A DNA stretch of 33,070 nt, taken from the NCBI GenBank assembly GCA_035411425.1, contig DAONSX010000024.1, positions 1 through 33,070 of the forward strand. The letters run 5' to 3'. The position numbers were made by a program, and so were the translations under genes. This DNA comes from TTA-H9 sp002071415. GTDB taxonomy: Bacteria > Bacteroidota > Bacteroidia > Bacteroidales > TTA-H9. How positions within the stretch are numbered: position 1 is the stretch's first letter; every line of letters begins with the position of its first letter. Below are positions 16,450 to 25,474 of this stretch, piece by piece. The notes beneath the pieces are model-generated. The model saw only the letters and a list, made by a program, of their open reading frames with translations. It was not told the origin of the DNA and did not search any database.

Positions 16450-17787
16450 TTATAGTTTCATAGAAATCCATTTGATCAGATCGGCCCAGGTTATTTTCTT
16501 TCCATAGAGCAATATTCCGGTATGATAGATTTTCCCGGCAATCCAGGTGGCAATGATAAAAGTAGCCACAAGTAAAAGAATAGACAGAATCAATTGCCAG
16601 ACTGGAACTCCAAATGGAATTCTCATCATCATACTAACGGGTGAGGTAAAAGGGATAATAGAGAGCCATACTGCCAGCTGGCTTTGAGGATTATTGATGA
16701 TAAACCCCGATAGAATAATGGTAATTAACAACGGAATGGTTATAGGAAGCACAAACTGCTGAGTATCTGCTTCGTTATCTACAGCTGCTGCAATAGCGGC
16801 AAACATGGCCGAATAAAGAAGATAACCTCCCAGAAAGAATAGAATGAAGGCAAATAGTAGCAAGGGAATATTAATTGCTCGAATCCCTTCGAGTGCTTGG
16901 GTGATAATATTCGATTCCAGCACCATATCTTCATTCAAATCAACCGATTGACCAGAAGACACTATACTTGTGCTGGAAAAATTTTCTATTTGTGAAACAT
17001 TTTGTTGGATAGCAGGATGAGTTATCTGAAATCCAAAAATGATAACCCCCGTAAACACTATCCATAGAACGAATTGAGTAATGCCCACCAGCCCTACGCC
17101 AATGATCTTACCCATCATCAATTGAAAAGGCTTAACCGAAGTAACGATGACTTCGACAATACGATTGGCTTTTTCTTCGATCACACCACGCATCACTTGC
17201 GAACTAAACATAAAAATCAACATATAGATGATGATTCCTGAAAGTAGTCCCAACGCAATGCTGATTTCCTCCGACGATTTGACCTCTGAACCGTCTTTGC
17301 CAATCTTTATCGAGTTAATGATGATGCTCGTCTTGATAGAAGTCAATACTTCAGGGTCGATATTTTTGGCCTTCAGTTTTAAAGCTTCGACCTGTTTACG
17401 CAGATTTTCCTTTACCACGGTTTTGATGTCTATACCGGTTTGGGAGGTAGAATATAAAATAGCCGTTACGGGTACATTCAGCTCTGTACGAGGGATATAA
17501 ACCAATGCATCGTCGCCCGAAGCTATCAATCCTTTTTTAGCGGTTTCCAGATCGGTGAAGATAGGAACAAATCGAAAATGCTCGTCGGATTGAAATTGAT
17601 CGAAAAACAATCCCGTTTCATCAAGAATCTCGACGGTTTTTTTGCCCTGGCTCAAAGTGGTTACATAAATAGGAACTATCCAGAGTGCAGCTATTAAAAT
17701 AGGTCCCAGAATCGTCATGATGATAAACGTCTTTTTTTTGACTCTGGTAATGTATTCTCGTTCGATGATCAGGGATATTTTACTCAT
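16450..17787 (-). CDS. ABC-2 type transporter permease (NatB-like)
   Basis: A 445-residue membrane protein. It has an N-terminal TM at about residues 22-43 (FIIMTILGPILIAALWIVPIY), a long extracytoplasmic stretch (about 50-180), then five or so TM segments in the C-terminal half (IIIYMLIFMFSS, IGVGLVGITQFVLWIVF, LLLFAFILFFLGGYLLYSA, LPITIPLLITIILSGFII, LILSILLLVATFIIATWI). This is the layout of the ABC-2 permeases related to the Na+ exporter NatB. RGVIEEKANRIVEVIVTSVKPFQLM is the usual cytoplasmic coupling region. The ATPase gene lies nine bases upstream in the same operon. The substrate is unknown; Na+ or drug export is inferred from relatives only. Confidence 0.88.
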   Translation of the reverse strand: MSKISLIIEREYITRVKKKTFIIMTILGPILIAALWIVPIYVTTLSQGKKTVEILDETGLFFDQFQSDEHFRFVPIFTDLETAKKGLIASGDDALVYIPRTELNVPVTAILYSTSQTGIDIKTVVKENLRKQVEALKLKAKNIDPEVLTSIKTSIIINSIKIGKDGSEVKSSEEISIALGLLSGIIIYMLIFMFSSQVMRGVIEEKANRIVEVIVTSVKPFQLMMGKIIGVGLVGITQFVLWIVFTGVIIFGFQITHPAIQQNVSQIENFSSTSIVSSGQSVDLNEDMVLESNIITQALEGIRAINIPLLLFAFILFFLGGYLLYSAMFAAIAAAVDNEADTQQFVLPITIPLLITIILSGFIINNPQSQLAVWLSIIPFTSPVSMMMRIPFGVPVWQLILSILLLVATFIIATWIAGKIYHTGILLYGKKITWADLIKWISMKL

Positions 17788-17796
17788 ACTCGAAAA

Positions 17797-18735
17797 TTAG
17801 GATGGGTTTGCCGGTAAAGAGCCATTTTGAATGGTAGAAACAAAGATATCGTGCATAGAAGGAAGGAGTTCGCGGAATCCGGTAATCTGCATATAAGGCA
17901 AAAGAGAAGCCAAAAGATCATTTGGAGCTAAAGAAGCATCCAATTTGAAATAATGCTTGTATAAGCTGGAATTGGGTTCGGTTTTTTGATAATGAATTCC
18001 TTGCGGCAAATTCGGTGTTATAGTGCTTAGGTCAGCTTTGTAAGATTCTACTTCGAACAGATTCTGGCTGAAGCGACTTTTAATTTCGTTTACTGCACCG
18101 CTAAGCACCACTTTCGACTGATGAATCAATGCAATATTGTCGCATAGTTGTTCGACCGATTCCATACTGTGAGTCGAAAAAATGATACTTGCTCCTTCAT
18201 CTCTTAATTTCAAAATTTCGTTCTTTATCAAATCCACATTGATAGGATCGAATCCGCTAAAGGGCTCATCGAAGATCAATAATTCAGGTTGATGAAGTAT
18301 AGTTACGATGAATTGGATTTTTTGCTGCATACCCTTGGAAAGTTCTTCTACTTTTCTATCCCACCAGCTCAGGATTTCGAATTTCCTGAACCAGTATTTT
18401 AGACGGGATACGGCTTCATGTTGTGAAACTCCCTTGAGGCGAGCCAGATAAATAGCTTGTTCGCTAGCTTTCATCTTCTTATACAATCCTCTTTCTTCGG
18501 GGAGATAACCGATTTTATCGGTATGATTAGGTTGCAGTACCTGGCCATTGAAAAACACTTTCCCCTTATCGGGGGCAATAATCTGATTGATAATCCGGAT
18601 TAGAGTGGTTTTACCGGCTCCATTGGGCCCCAACAAGCCGAAAATGCTACCTTTGGGGACTGAAATATTGATATTATCGAGTGCCACATAGTTGCCATAT
18701 CGTTTAGTAACTTCCTCCGTACGTATTAAATCCAT
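17797..18735 (-). CDS. ABC transporter ATP-binding protein (NatA-like)
   Basis: A 312-residue ATPase that powers the permease encoded just downstream. Walker A is GPNGAGKTT (about 35-43), the signature is LSKGMQQ (132-138), Walker B is LLIFDEPFSGFDP (152-164) and the switch His is in FSTHS (about 187-191). All are intact. About 100 residues after the ATPase core form the accessory C-terminal domain seen in NatA-type proteins. The gene starts 14 bases after dnaJ ends, so it is probably on the grpE-dnaJ heat-shock transcript. Confidence 0.92.
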   Translation of the reverse strand: MDLIRTEEVTKRYGNYVALDNINISVPKGSIFGLLGPNGAGKTTLIRIINQIIAPDKGKVFFNGQVLQPNHTDKIGYLPEERGLYKKMKASEQAIYLARLKGVSQHEAVSRLKYWFRKFEILSWWDRKVEELSKGMQQKIQFIVTILHQPELLIFDEPFSGFDPINVDLIKNEILKLRDEGASIIFSTHSMESVEQLCDNIALIHQSKVVLSGAVNEIKSRFSQNLFEVESYKADLSTITPNLPQGIHYQKTEPNSSLYKHYFKLDASLAPNDLLASLLPYMQITGFRELLPSMHDIFVSTIQNGSLPANPS

Positions 18736-18749
18736 TTCGAGGAGATGAC

Positions 18750-19916
18750 TTAAGAGTTGAAAAATTCGCGCATACGAGCAAAGAAGGTTTTTTCCTTTTT
18801 ATCGGGATGAGGTTTGAAGTTTTCAGAAAGCCGAAGTTTTTCGATCATTTCGCGTTCGGATGAAGTAAGATTCTTTGGTATCCAGATGTTTAGAGTTACC
18901 AGCAAATCGCCTTTTTTATAGGAGTTTACTTCAGGCAATCCTTTTCCTTTGAGCCGGAGGATTTTTCCTGCTTGGGTTCCTGGTTCGATCTTTATACGGG
19001 CTTTCCCTTCGAGAGTAGGCACTTCGACGGTTGTACCGAGAATTGCATCGGGTATGCTGATATATAATTCGTAAAGCAGGTGATTCCCTTGGCGTTGAAA
19101 ATCGGGGTGAGGGAGTTCTTCTATCACGATCAGCAGGTCGCCTGACAGGCCTCCTTTAGGACCTGCATTGCCTTTGCCGCTGAGGCTCAAAGTCATTCCA
19201 TCGGTTACGCCAGCTGGAATATCCACTTCTACAATTTCTTCTCCTTTTACGATGCCATCGCCATAGCATTCGGGGCATTTGTCGGTAATAATTCGGCCTT
19301 CTCCGCCACACTGGGGACATGTAGAAGTGGTTTGCATACGGCCAAGAAAAGTATTGGTAGTTTGAATGATTTGCCCTGTACCTCGGCAGGTAGGACAAAC
19401 ATGGGGCGAGCTTCCGGCTCTCGCTCCTGTGCCGTTGCAAGCCTTACATTTAATGTACTTATTGACTTTCAGTTTCTTATGAGCCCCTTTGGCGATTTCT
19501 TCCAAAGTAAGAGAAACCTTTACCCGCAAATTGGTTCCATGACTGGCAGTTTTACGGCTACGTGTACGCGAGCTTCCTCCGAATCCCCCAAAACCGCCAA
19601 AACCACCGAACGATTCAAAAATATCACCAAAGTTTGAAAAAATATCCTCCATCGTCATACCATGGCCGCTGAAACCTCCGCCAGCAGCTCCGCCAACCCC
19701 TTCATGCCCAAACTGATCGTATCTACTTCTTTTTTCGGGATCGCTTAAAACCTCATAAGCTTCTGCTGCTTCCTTGAATTTCTCTTCCGCATCCTTATCA
19801 CCTGGGTTGCGATCAGGATGAAACTTCATGGCTTTCTGCCTGTAGGCTTTCTTGATTTCCTCCCCCGTAGCATTGCGCGAAACTTCTAAAACTTCATAAT
19901 AATCTCTTTTGGCCAT
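18750..19916 (-). CDS. dnaJ: Chaperone protein DnaJ
   Basis: A 388-residue type I Hsp40 that delivers clients to DnaK and stimulates its ATPase. The J domain (about 1-70) carries the HPD motif (33-35). A Gly/Phe-rich region (about 75-120, with four GGFGGFG-like steps) follows. Four zinc-binding CxxCxGxG motifs come next: CKACNGTG, CPTCRGTG, CPQCGGEG, CPECYGDG. The C-terminal client-binding beta domains run to the end. The frame is open nine codons further upstream (to 19943), but MAKRDYYEVLEV at 19916 is the canonical N-terminus. It follows grpE by 30 bases. No dnaK is in the window. Confidence 0.96.
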   Translation of the reverse strand: MAKRDYYEVLEVSRNATGEEIKKAYRQKAMKFHPDRNPGDKDAEEKFKEAAEAYEVLSDPEKRSRYDQFGHEGVGGAAGGGFSGHGMTMEDIFSNFGDIFESFGGFGGFGGFGGSSRTRSRKTASHGTNLRVKVSLTLEEIAKGAHKKLKVNKYIKCKACNGTGARAGSSPHVCPTCRGTGQIIQTTNTFLGRMQTTSTCPQCGGEGRIITDKCPECYGDGIVKGEEIVEVDIPAGVTDGMTLSLSGKGNAGPKGGLSGDLLIVIEELPHPDFQRQGNHLLYELYISIPDAILGTTVEVPTLEGKARIKIEPGTQAGKILRLKGKGLPEVNSYKKGDLLVTLNIWIPKNLTSSEREMIEKLRLSENFKPHPDKKEKTFFARMREFFNS

Positions 19917-19946
19917 ATATAATCTACCTTCCTTTCCTTCCATTCT

Positions 19947-20648
19947 TTAACTGCCAACTATCACCTTGGCAAAGCGTATTACTTTGTCATGAAGCATATA
20001 GCCTTTTTCGATTACTTCGACCACCTTTCCCTTCATTTCTTCATTGGGCGCAGGTATCATCGTCAGGGCTTCATGATAATCTGTATCGAAGGTTTCACCC
20101 ACGTTGCCGATAGGTTTCAATCCTTCCTTCTCCAATATTTGATAGAATTTATTATAGATTAATTCTATACCATCGTGATAGGGCTTCAAAACCTCATCAT
20201 CGTTTTGATTCAAAGAATCGAGAGCACGTTCGAAATCATCCAGCACCGGCAATAATTTGACTATAAGGCTGCTATTAGCGCTTTTAATGAGTTCCAATCG
20301 CTCACGTGCATTACGCTTCTTGAAATTATCAAACTCGGAAAATAATCTTAAGAACTTATCTTTCCATTCGGCAATCTCTTCTTCCGATTTTTCATTTGCT
20401 TGTTCCAATTCTTTCATTTTAGCCTCCAATTCTATTACTTCGGATTCATTGGTTGAAGTCTTGCCATGTTTATTCCTCCGTTTACCCCGTGTTACTTTAT
20501 CATTTAATTCCTGCATCGACCGATCCTCATGGAGGTCATTGTTCGTTTGCTCCTCATTTTCGTCGAGATGGTCATTATTCATAGAATTTTTTTCTTCGGG
20601 TTTCTTTAGATCTTGTGGTTGCATATTATCTGGATTGATCATACACAT
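19947..20648 (-). CDS. grpE: Nucleotide exchange factor GrpE
   Basis: Releases ADP from DnaK. The 233-residue protein starts with a long, acidic, disordered region (about 1-70). A coiled coil follows (about 70-110), with LRLFSEFDNFKKRNARER linking to the four-helix bundle (VKLLPVLDDFERAL, GIELIYNKFYQILEKEGL). The C-terminal beta wing closes it (FDTDYHEALTMIP to VIRFAKVIVGS). The N-terminus is longer than in E. coli GrpE but usual for Bacteroidota. Two ATGs (20648 and 20642) are possible starts. It leads the grpE-dnaJ-ABC operon; the 131 bases before it show no CIRCE (HrcA) operator. Confidence 0.95.
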   Translation of the reverse strand: MCMINPDNMQPQDLKKPEEKNSMNNDHLDENEEQTNNDLHEDRSMQELNDKVTRGKRRNKHGKTSTNESEVIELEAKMKELEQANEKSEEEIAEWKDKFLRLFSEFDNFKKRNARERLELIKSANSSLIVKLLPVLDDFERALDSLNQNDDEVLKPYHDGIELIYNKFYQILEKEGLKPIGNVGETFDTDYHEALTMIPAPNEEMKGKVVEVIEKGYMLHDKVIRFAKVIVGS

Positions 20649-20779
20649 TATCTGCTTTTCAACATTAATTTGACTCTTTATTCAAAGTAATTTCACTGGT
20701 TTATCTTTGATAACCACAGGTTGTTTGCAAAAATAATGCCTTTGGAGAGTAAAGGTCAAAATGGCAGAACGAAGCGGAT

Positions 20780-22105
20780 CTAAATGCGTTCAATGTCAGC
20801 TCCGAGGACTTGCAGGCGGGCATCCAAATTTTCGTAACCTCTGTCAATTTGCTCTATATTTTCGATAATGCTTTCACCTTTGGCAGAAAGGGCAGCTATA
20901 AGGAGGGCGACTCCTGCGCGAATGTCGGGTGAGCTCATGCAGATTCCGCGGAGGCGGTATTTCCAGTCGAGTCCTATCACCGTAGCTCGGTGGGGGTCGC
21001 AAAGAATAATGCGTGCACCCATTTCGATAAGACTATCCACGAAGAATAAACGACTCTCGAACATTTTCTGATGAATCAACACACTTCCTTTGGCTTGAGT
21101 GGAAACGACCAGAGCAATGCTGATCAAATCGGGTGTAAATCCAGGCCAGGGTGCATCCGAAATACTCATGATGGATCCATCACAGAAAGATTCGATTTCG
21201 TAATGTTCCTTAGTAGGTACGATGATGTCGTTATTATCGGGGAAGGTTTCGACTCCCAAACGTCGAAAAATCTCGGGAATGATTCCTAATGATCGATAAT
21301 TGGTATTTTTAATGATCAATTGGGATTGGGTCATGGCAGCAAGGCCAATAAAGCTTCCCACTTCGATCATGTCGGGCATCAGGGTATGGGTGGTACTGCC
21401 AAGATGTTCAACTCCCTCGATAGTCAGTAAGTTGGATCCTATGCCACTGATGCGTGCACCCATGCGATTGAGCATTTTGCAAAGCTGAACTACGTAAGGT
21501 TCGCAAGCTGCATTGAAAAGTGTGGTAGTACCCTCAGCCAGTGTAGCTGCCATGACGATATTGGCGGTTCCGGTTACCGAGGCCTCGTCGAGCAGAATAT
21601 AAGTTCCCTTTAGTTTACTGGCTTCGAGGAAAGGGATATGAGTGGCGGCATTTTCTCCAATCTTTGCTCCGAGTTTTTGAAGTCCATTAAAATGTGTATC
21701 CACTCTACGACGTCCTATCTTATCGCCACCAGGCCTGGGAGAATAAGCCTTGCCAAATCGTGCGAGTACAGGCCCAACCACCATCATCGAACCTCTCAAG
21801 GCCCTGGCTTTTTGATGATACTCTCGGCTTTGCATGTACTCAGGATGTATATCGTCGGCTTGAAAACTCCATGAATGTTCTCCAATTCTTTTCGCTTTCA
21901 TCCCGAGTCCTTCGAGCAGTTCGATAAGCCTCAGCACATCGAGAATATGCGGGACATTATGGATGATCACTTCTTCGGGAGTAAGCAGGGTAGCACAGAT
22001 CACCTGAAGAGCCTCATTCTTGGCTCCTTGGGGTGTTATTTCTCCTGAGAGTGTTTTATTGCCTTTTATTCTATAAACTTGTCGGTTTTTATTATTATAG
22101 TCCAT
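20780..22105 (-). CDS. murA: UDP-N-acetylglucosamine 1-carboxyvinyltransferase with Asp at the fosfomycin-target position
   Basis: Catalyses the first committed step of peptidoglycan synthesis: enolpyruvyl transfer from PEP to UDP-GlcNAc in the cytoplasm. The 441-residue protein has the EPSP-synthase-like inverted alpha/beta barrel. Visible signatures are GAKNEALQVICATLL (about 27-41), the active-site loop PGGDKIGRRRVDTHFNGL (about 125-142) and ASVTGTANIVMAATLA. In E. coli the loop holds Cys115, attacked by fosfomycin; here it is Asp (about residue 128), as in naturally resistant MurA of mycobacteria and chlamydiae. The frame is open 15 codons further upstream, but ATG at 22105, four bases past the preceding stop, gives the normal N-terminus. 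It is coupled to the DUF4290 gene. Confidence 0.95.
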   Translation of the reverse strand: MDYNNKNRQVYRIKGNKTLSGEITPQGAKNEALQVICATLLTPEEVIIHNVPHILDVLRLIELLEGLGMKAKRIGEHSWSFQADDIHPEYMQSREYHQKARALRGSMMVVGPVLARFGKAYSPRPGGDKIGRRRVDTHFNGLQKLGAKIGENAATHIPFLEASKLKGTYILLDEASVTGTANIVMAATLAEGTTTLFNAACEPYVVQLCKMLNRMGARISGIGSNLLTIEGVEHLGSTTHTLMPDMIEVGSFIGLAAMTQSQLIIKNTNYRSLGIIPEIFRRLGVETFPDNNDIIVPTKEHYEIESFCDGSIMSISDAPWPGFTPDLISIALVVSTQAKGSVLIHQKMFESRLFFVDSLIEMGARIILCDPHRATVIGLDWKYRLRGICMSSPDIRAGVALLIAALSAKGESIIENIEQIDRGYENLDARLQVLGADIERI

Positions 22106-22109
22106 TGTT

Positions 22110-22733
22110 CTATTTGTGTTTTCTCTTTTTCTTATTTCCTGGTTTGGCAACAGGTTGTAATTTTTGCTGCTGCCTGATTATTTGTAGTAATTCATTGGTA
22201 GGTGCCAATTTAATGCCTTCGGTGTCAATTTTTCCATCCGATAGTTCTTTCATTTGTTCAAGAATCACATCATCGGCCACATTGTCCCTATTCCATGTTA
22301 AGTAAGCCATTTTCATACTGTTTCCAATCACACGTATCATCGCTTTACGGTCGGGATGGTCGGTATCAAGGGTGCTCACATAGTCGATCATTTTCTGCAC
22401 ATTACGACCATAATGCCTGTATTTGATCTTGTTATCTGAATAGGGAATAGGTTGTGGTTTTAGCTCAACTTGTTCTTTCGAAGGCAAAGGATAAGGAGCA
22501 TCCACATCGAGGCGGAAATCGGAAATGATATGCAAATGATCCCAGAGTTTCCGCTTGTAGTCGGTATAATCTTTTTGTTCAGGAGTAATTTGTTCCATGC
22601 ATTTTACCAGAGCCTGGGCTGCCCGCGTGCGTTCTTCCCTGTCGGGAATCTGTATGATATATTCGACCATCTTCTGGATGTTGCGGCCATATTCGGCCAT
22701 TTTGAGCGGACCTCGAGTAGTATTGTATTCCAT
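22110..22733 (-). CDS. DUF4290 family protein, internally duplicated
   Basis: A 207-residue Bacteroidota-specific family that sits upstream of murA, four bases apart here, so translation is probably coupled. The protein contains two copies of one motif: YGRNIQKMVEYI at about 15-26 and YGRNVQKMIDYV at about 108-119, each followed by a similar helix and then an ISDF..D/LSDG..D segment ending LP or LAP. The C-terminus is a Lys-rich tail (KPGNKKKRKHK) that may bind nucleic acid or phospholipid (inference). No catalytic residue is visible. Function is unknown; a role in envelope growth is suggested only by its neighbour. Confidence 0.85.
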   Translation of the reverse strand: MEYNTTRGPLKMAEYGRNIQKMVEYIIQIPDREERTRAAQALVKCMEQITPEQKDYTDYKRKLWDHLHIISDFRLDVDAPYPLPSKEQVELKPQPIPYSDNKIKYRHYGRNVQKMIDYVSTLDTDHPDRKAMIRVIGNSMKMAYLTWNRDNVADDVILEQMKELSDGKIDTEGIKLAPTNELLQIIRQQQKLQPVAKPGNKKKRKHK

Positions 22734-22870
22734 GTTGTTTTATTCAGTGAAACGAAAAAAATTGATTCAAATGAGGCTAATAGATGTAAAAAATTTGAGT
22801 TGTTCTTAATAAAGGGAACGAATAATGTCTTTCTTATTGTTCGGAAGATAGTGAGAGAAATATAATATAA

Positions 22871-25162
22871 TCAGATGATTTTCAGTTTTGCAAATTTAAG
22901 TAAAAGTTGTTTTTGACCAATTCCGGGGAAGAAGACTGTTGCCTTTTTATTGGCACCTTCTCCTTCGAGGCTAATTACCTTTCCTTGTCCAAAGCGTTCG
23001 TGTCGAACCTGCATGCCGGTTTGGAGGCAACGGATCAATTCTTCAGTATCGGGGTTCAAGGGTGAGTTCACATCCTCATGAGAAATTTTTTTAAGCTTCG
23101 AAAAATCGGGTTGTTTAGTAGGGATGGTTTTTGGTGATTTTACGGATGCAAAAGGTGGATTCCATGAAACTTTTTTTGCACCCGATTCGATGAATTCTTC
23201 CTCGATTTCATCGAGAAAGCGGCTTGGTTCGCAATAATTGAGGCTGCCATGATGATAGCGTGTTTGAGCATGGCTGAGGAAGAGTTTTTTTTGTGCCCGT
23301 GTAATGGCTACGTAAAATAAGCGGCGTTCCTCTTCCAGTTCGATGCGAGTACCCAAGGCTTGGATGTTAGGGAAGAGGTTTTCTTCAAGGCCAGCCACAA
23401 ACACATAAGGAAATTCCAGGCCTTTTGCTGAATGGATAGTCATGAATGAAACCTTGGGAACGCCATCGTCTTTTTCGTCGGCATCCGTCAGAAGGGCAAT
23501 CTGTTGCAAAAACAGGTCGAGTGAGCGGATACCGGTTTGATCCTCCTGATCGATATTCGGGATAACCTCGTCGTTTTGAGAAAAATCGTTGATTGCGCTG
23601 AGCAGTTCTTCGATATTATCGAGCCGGGCAACTCCTTCGGGGGATTTGTCGTCATCGAGTTCCTTTAAAATTCCTGAAGCATGCGCAATTTGACGGGCCA
23701 GTTCATAAGCATTGTGGGTTTTTATCTGATAATGAAATTTTTTTATCATAGCCACGAAGTTGCTCATTTTCTCTACTATATTGCTCCTCAATTGCAAGCC
23801 ATACTCGAGTGGATTGGAAATTACTTCCCAAAGCGGGACATTTCTTTCGATACTGCAAACCATCGCCTTATCCATAGTGCCTTCGCCAATTCCTCGAGCC
23901 GGATAATTGATCACTCTGCGAAGGGCATCTTCGTCATTCGGATTGACCACCAAACGGAAATAAGCCAAAAGGTCTTTGATTTCCTTTCTTTTATAAAATG
24001 ATAGTCCACCATAGATTCTGTATGGGATATTCAAGCGCCGCAAGGCTTCTTCGATGGCGCGCGACTGTGCATTAGTTCGATACAACACGGCAAAGGCATC
24101 ACTTTCGAGCTGGCGGTTCATTTTCAATTCAAAAATAGTGTCGGCTATAAGCTGGCCTTCTTCATTATCACTACTTGCCCTGATTATCTTTATCTTTTCG
24201 CCTGCTTCATTATCTGTCCAAACTTTTTTATATATCTGCTCTCTGTTGTTGGCAATCACTTTATTTGCGGCTTCTACAATAATCTTCGTGGAACGATAAT
24301 TTTGTTCGAGTTTGAAGACCTTGTAATCAGGATAATCGTTCTTGAAATTGAATATATTCTGGATATTGGCTCCTCTGAATGAATAAATGCTTTGGGCATC
24401 ATCTCCCACAACACAAATATTCTCGAAGCGAGCTGCCAGTTGTTTGATGATGATATATTGCGAGAAATTGGTATCCTGATATTCATCTACAAGAATATTC
24501 CTGAAGCGGTTCTGGTATTTGAATAGAATTTCTGGAAAAGTTTGTAGGATACGGTTCATATTGAACAGCAGGTCATCAAAATCCATGGCTTGAGAACGGA
24601 AAAGCCTGTCCTGATATATTTTATAGAGTATTCCGGTTTCAGGGCGATTAGCTTCACGGTCGGCGGTTTGAATCTCGGTAGAATCGAGATATTCCTGCAC
24701 AGAAATCAATCTGGATTTAGCTGCAGAGATTCGTGTGAGAACCCATGAAGGGGAATAGATCTTGAGGTCGAGGTGCATCTCGTCGATAATGGATTTCATT
24801 AGGCGTTTCGAATCTTCGGCATCATAAATAGCAAAAGCCGCCGGATATCCGATGAGATGGCCTTCTACTCGAAGAATACGGGCAAATATGGAATGAAATG
24901 TGCCCATCCATACATTCACAGCTTCGCTCTTACCCACCAACTGCAGCATACGTTCCTTCATTTCACGGGCTGCCTTATTGGTGAAAGTAAGTGCCAAGAT
25001 ATGAAAGGGGTCGATGCCCTGTTGAATCATATACGCTATACGATAAGTAAGTACACGGGTTTTGCCTGAACCTGCCCCTGCAATTACCATCACAGGCCCT
25101 TCGATGCATCGAACCGCTTCTCGCTGGGCTTCATTGAGATGTGATAAAATATCCTTCTCCAC
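22871..25162 (-). CDS. uvrD/pcrA: UvrD/PcrA-type superfamily 1 DNA helicase
   Basis: A 763-residue 3'-5' DNA helicase for nucleotide-excision and mismatch repair and for clearing RNA polymerase or RecA from DNA. Motifs in order: the Q motif (LNEAQREAV, residues 9-17), Walker A (VIAGAGSGKTRVLTYR), Ia (ALTFTNKAAREM), II (VDEYQDTNFSQY), III (GDDAQSIYSFRGA), IV (LEQNYRST), V (MTIHSAKGLEFPYVFV) and VI (EEERRLFYVAITRAQKKL). The last 50 residues (VRHERFGQGKVISLEG..) are the PcrA/UvrD Tudor-like tail that contacts RNA polymerase. It is full length, with its own promoter. Sequence does not separate the names uvrD and pcrA here. Confidence 0.94.
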   Translation of the reverse strand: MEKDILSHLNEAQREAVRCIEGPVMVIAGAGSGKTRVLTYRIAYMIQQGIDPFHILALTFTNKAAREMKERMLQLVGKSEAVNVWMGTFHSIFARILRVEGHLIGYPAAFAIYDAEDSKRLMKSIIDEMHLDLKIYSPSWVLTRISAAKSRLISVQEYLDSTEIQTADREANRPETGILYKIYQDRLFRSQAMDFDDLLFNMNRILQTFPEILFKYQNRFRNILVDEYQDTNFSQYIIIKQLAARFENICVVGDDAQSIYSFRGANIQNIFNFKNDYPDYKVFKLEQNYRSTKIIVEAANKVIANNREQIYKKVWTDNEAGEKIKIIRASSDNEEGQLIADTIFELKMNRQLESDAFAVLYRTNAQSRAIEEALRRLNIPYRIYGGLSFYKRKEIKDLLAYFRLVVNPNDEDALRRVINYPARGIGEGTMDKAMVCSIERNVPLWEVISNPLEYGLQLRSNIVEKMSNFVAMIKKFHYQIKTHNAYELARQIAHASGILKELDDDKSPEGVARLDNIEELLSAINDFSQNDEVIPNIDQEDQTGIRSLDLFLQQIALLTDADEKDDGVPKVSFMTIHSAKGLEFPYVFVAGLEENLFPNIQALGTRIELEEERRLFYVAITRAQKKLFLSHAQTRYHHGSLNYCEPSRFLDEIEEEFIESGAKKVSWNPPFASVKSPKTIPTKQPDFSKLKKISHEDVNSPLNPDTEELIRCLQTGMQVRHERFGQGKVISLEGEGANKKATVFFPGIGQKQLLLKFAKLKII

Positions 25163-25474
25163 CTAAATATTATTTCGTAAATGCAAAATTAGATGTTTTA
25201 AGTCTTTTACAATTAAGAATTCCTTAATAATTTACAAAATTCAATTTTATAAAAAATATTCGTAAAATAGTCTTTCCTGAGAATATTTAAATTTCTCAAA
25301 TAAAAAATAATGTGGATTGAAATATTTGTGGTCATTTAATATAAAACATTGAAATACAATAAATAATAATTCCTCTAAATATGCCATTTAGATTTTGGAA
25401 AGATAAAAAAATTATTTTTTAAATACAATAAAATTAGGATGGATTTCAAGAAAATTTTTCCAAGGCAAATGGAA
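25163..25474. other. 312-base A/T-rich intergenic stretch
   Basis: Lies between the - strand MFS gene and the uvrD gene. Apart from the uvrD promoter at its left edge I see no gene. A loose A/T-rich pairing (AAATATTC and GAATATTT about 20 bases apart near 25255-25290) is too weak to call a terminator. Confidence 0.6.
25184..25213 (-). promoter_or_regulatory. Promoter of the uvrD/pcrA gene
   Basis: On the - strand ATTG (25210-25213), 18 bases, TAATTTTG (25184-25191), with the ATG 21 bases further. The -7 element is a full match; the spacing is one base shorter than usual. Confidence 0.5.

Noticed and set aside
20257..20673. 138-codon + strand frame opposite grpE
   Set aside because: Ser/Leu/Phe-rich antisense shadow of the acidic N-terminal part of grpE.
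20649..20779. CIRCE operator before grpE
   Set aside because: No TTAGCACTC / GAGTGCTAA inverted repeat is present in the upstream region.
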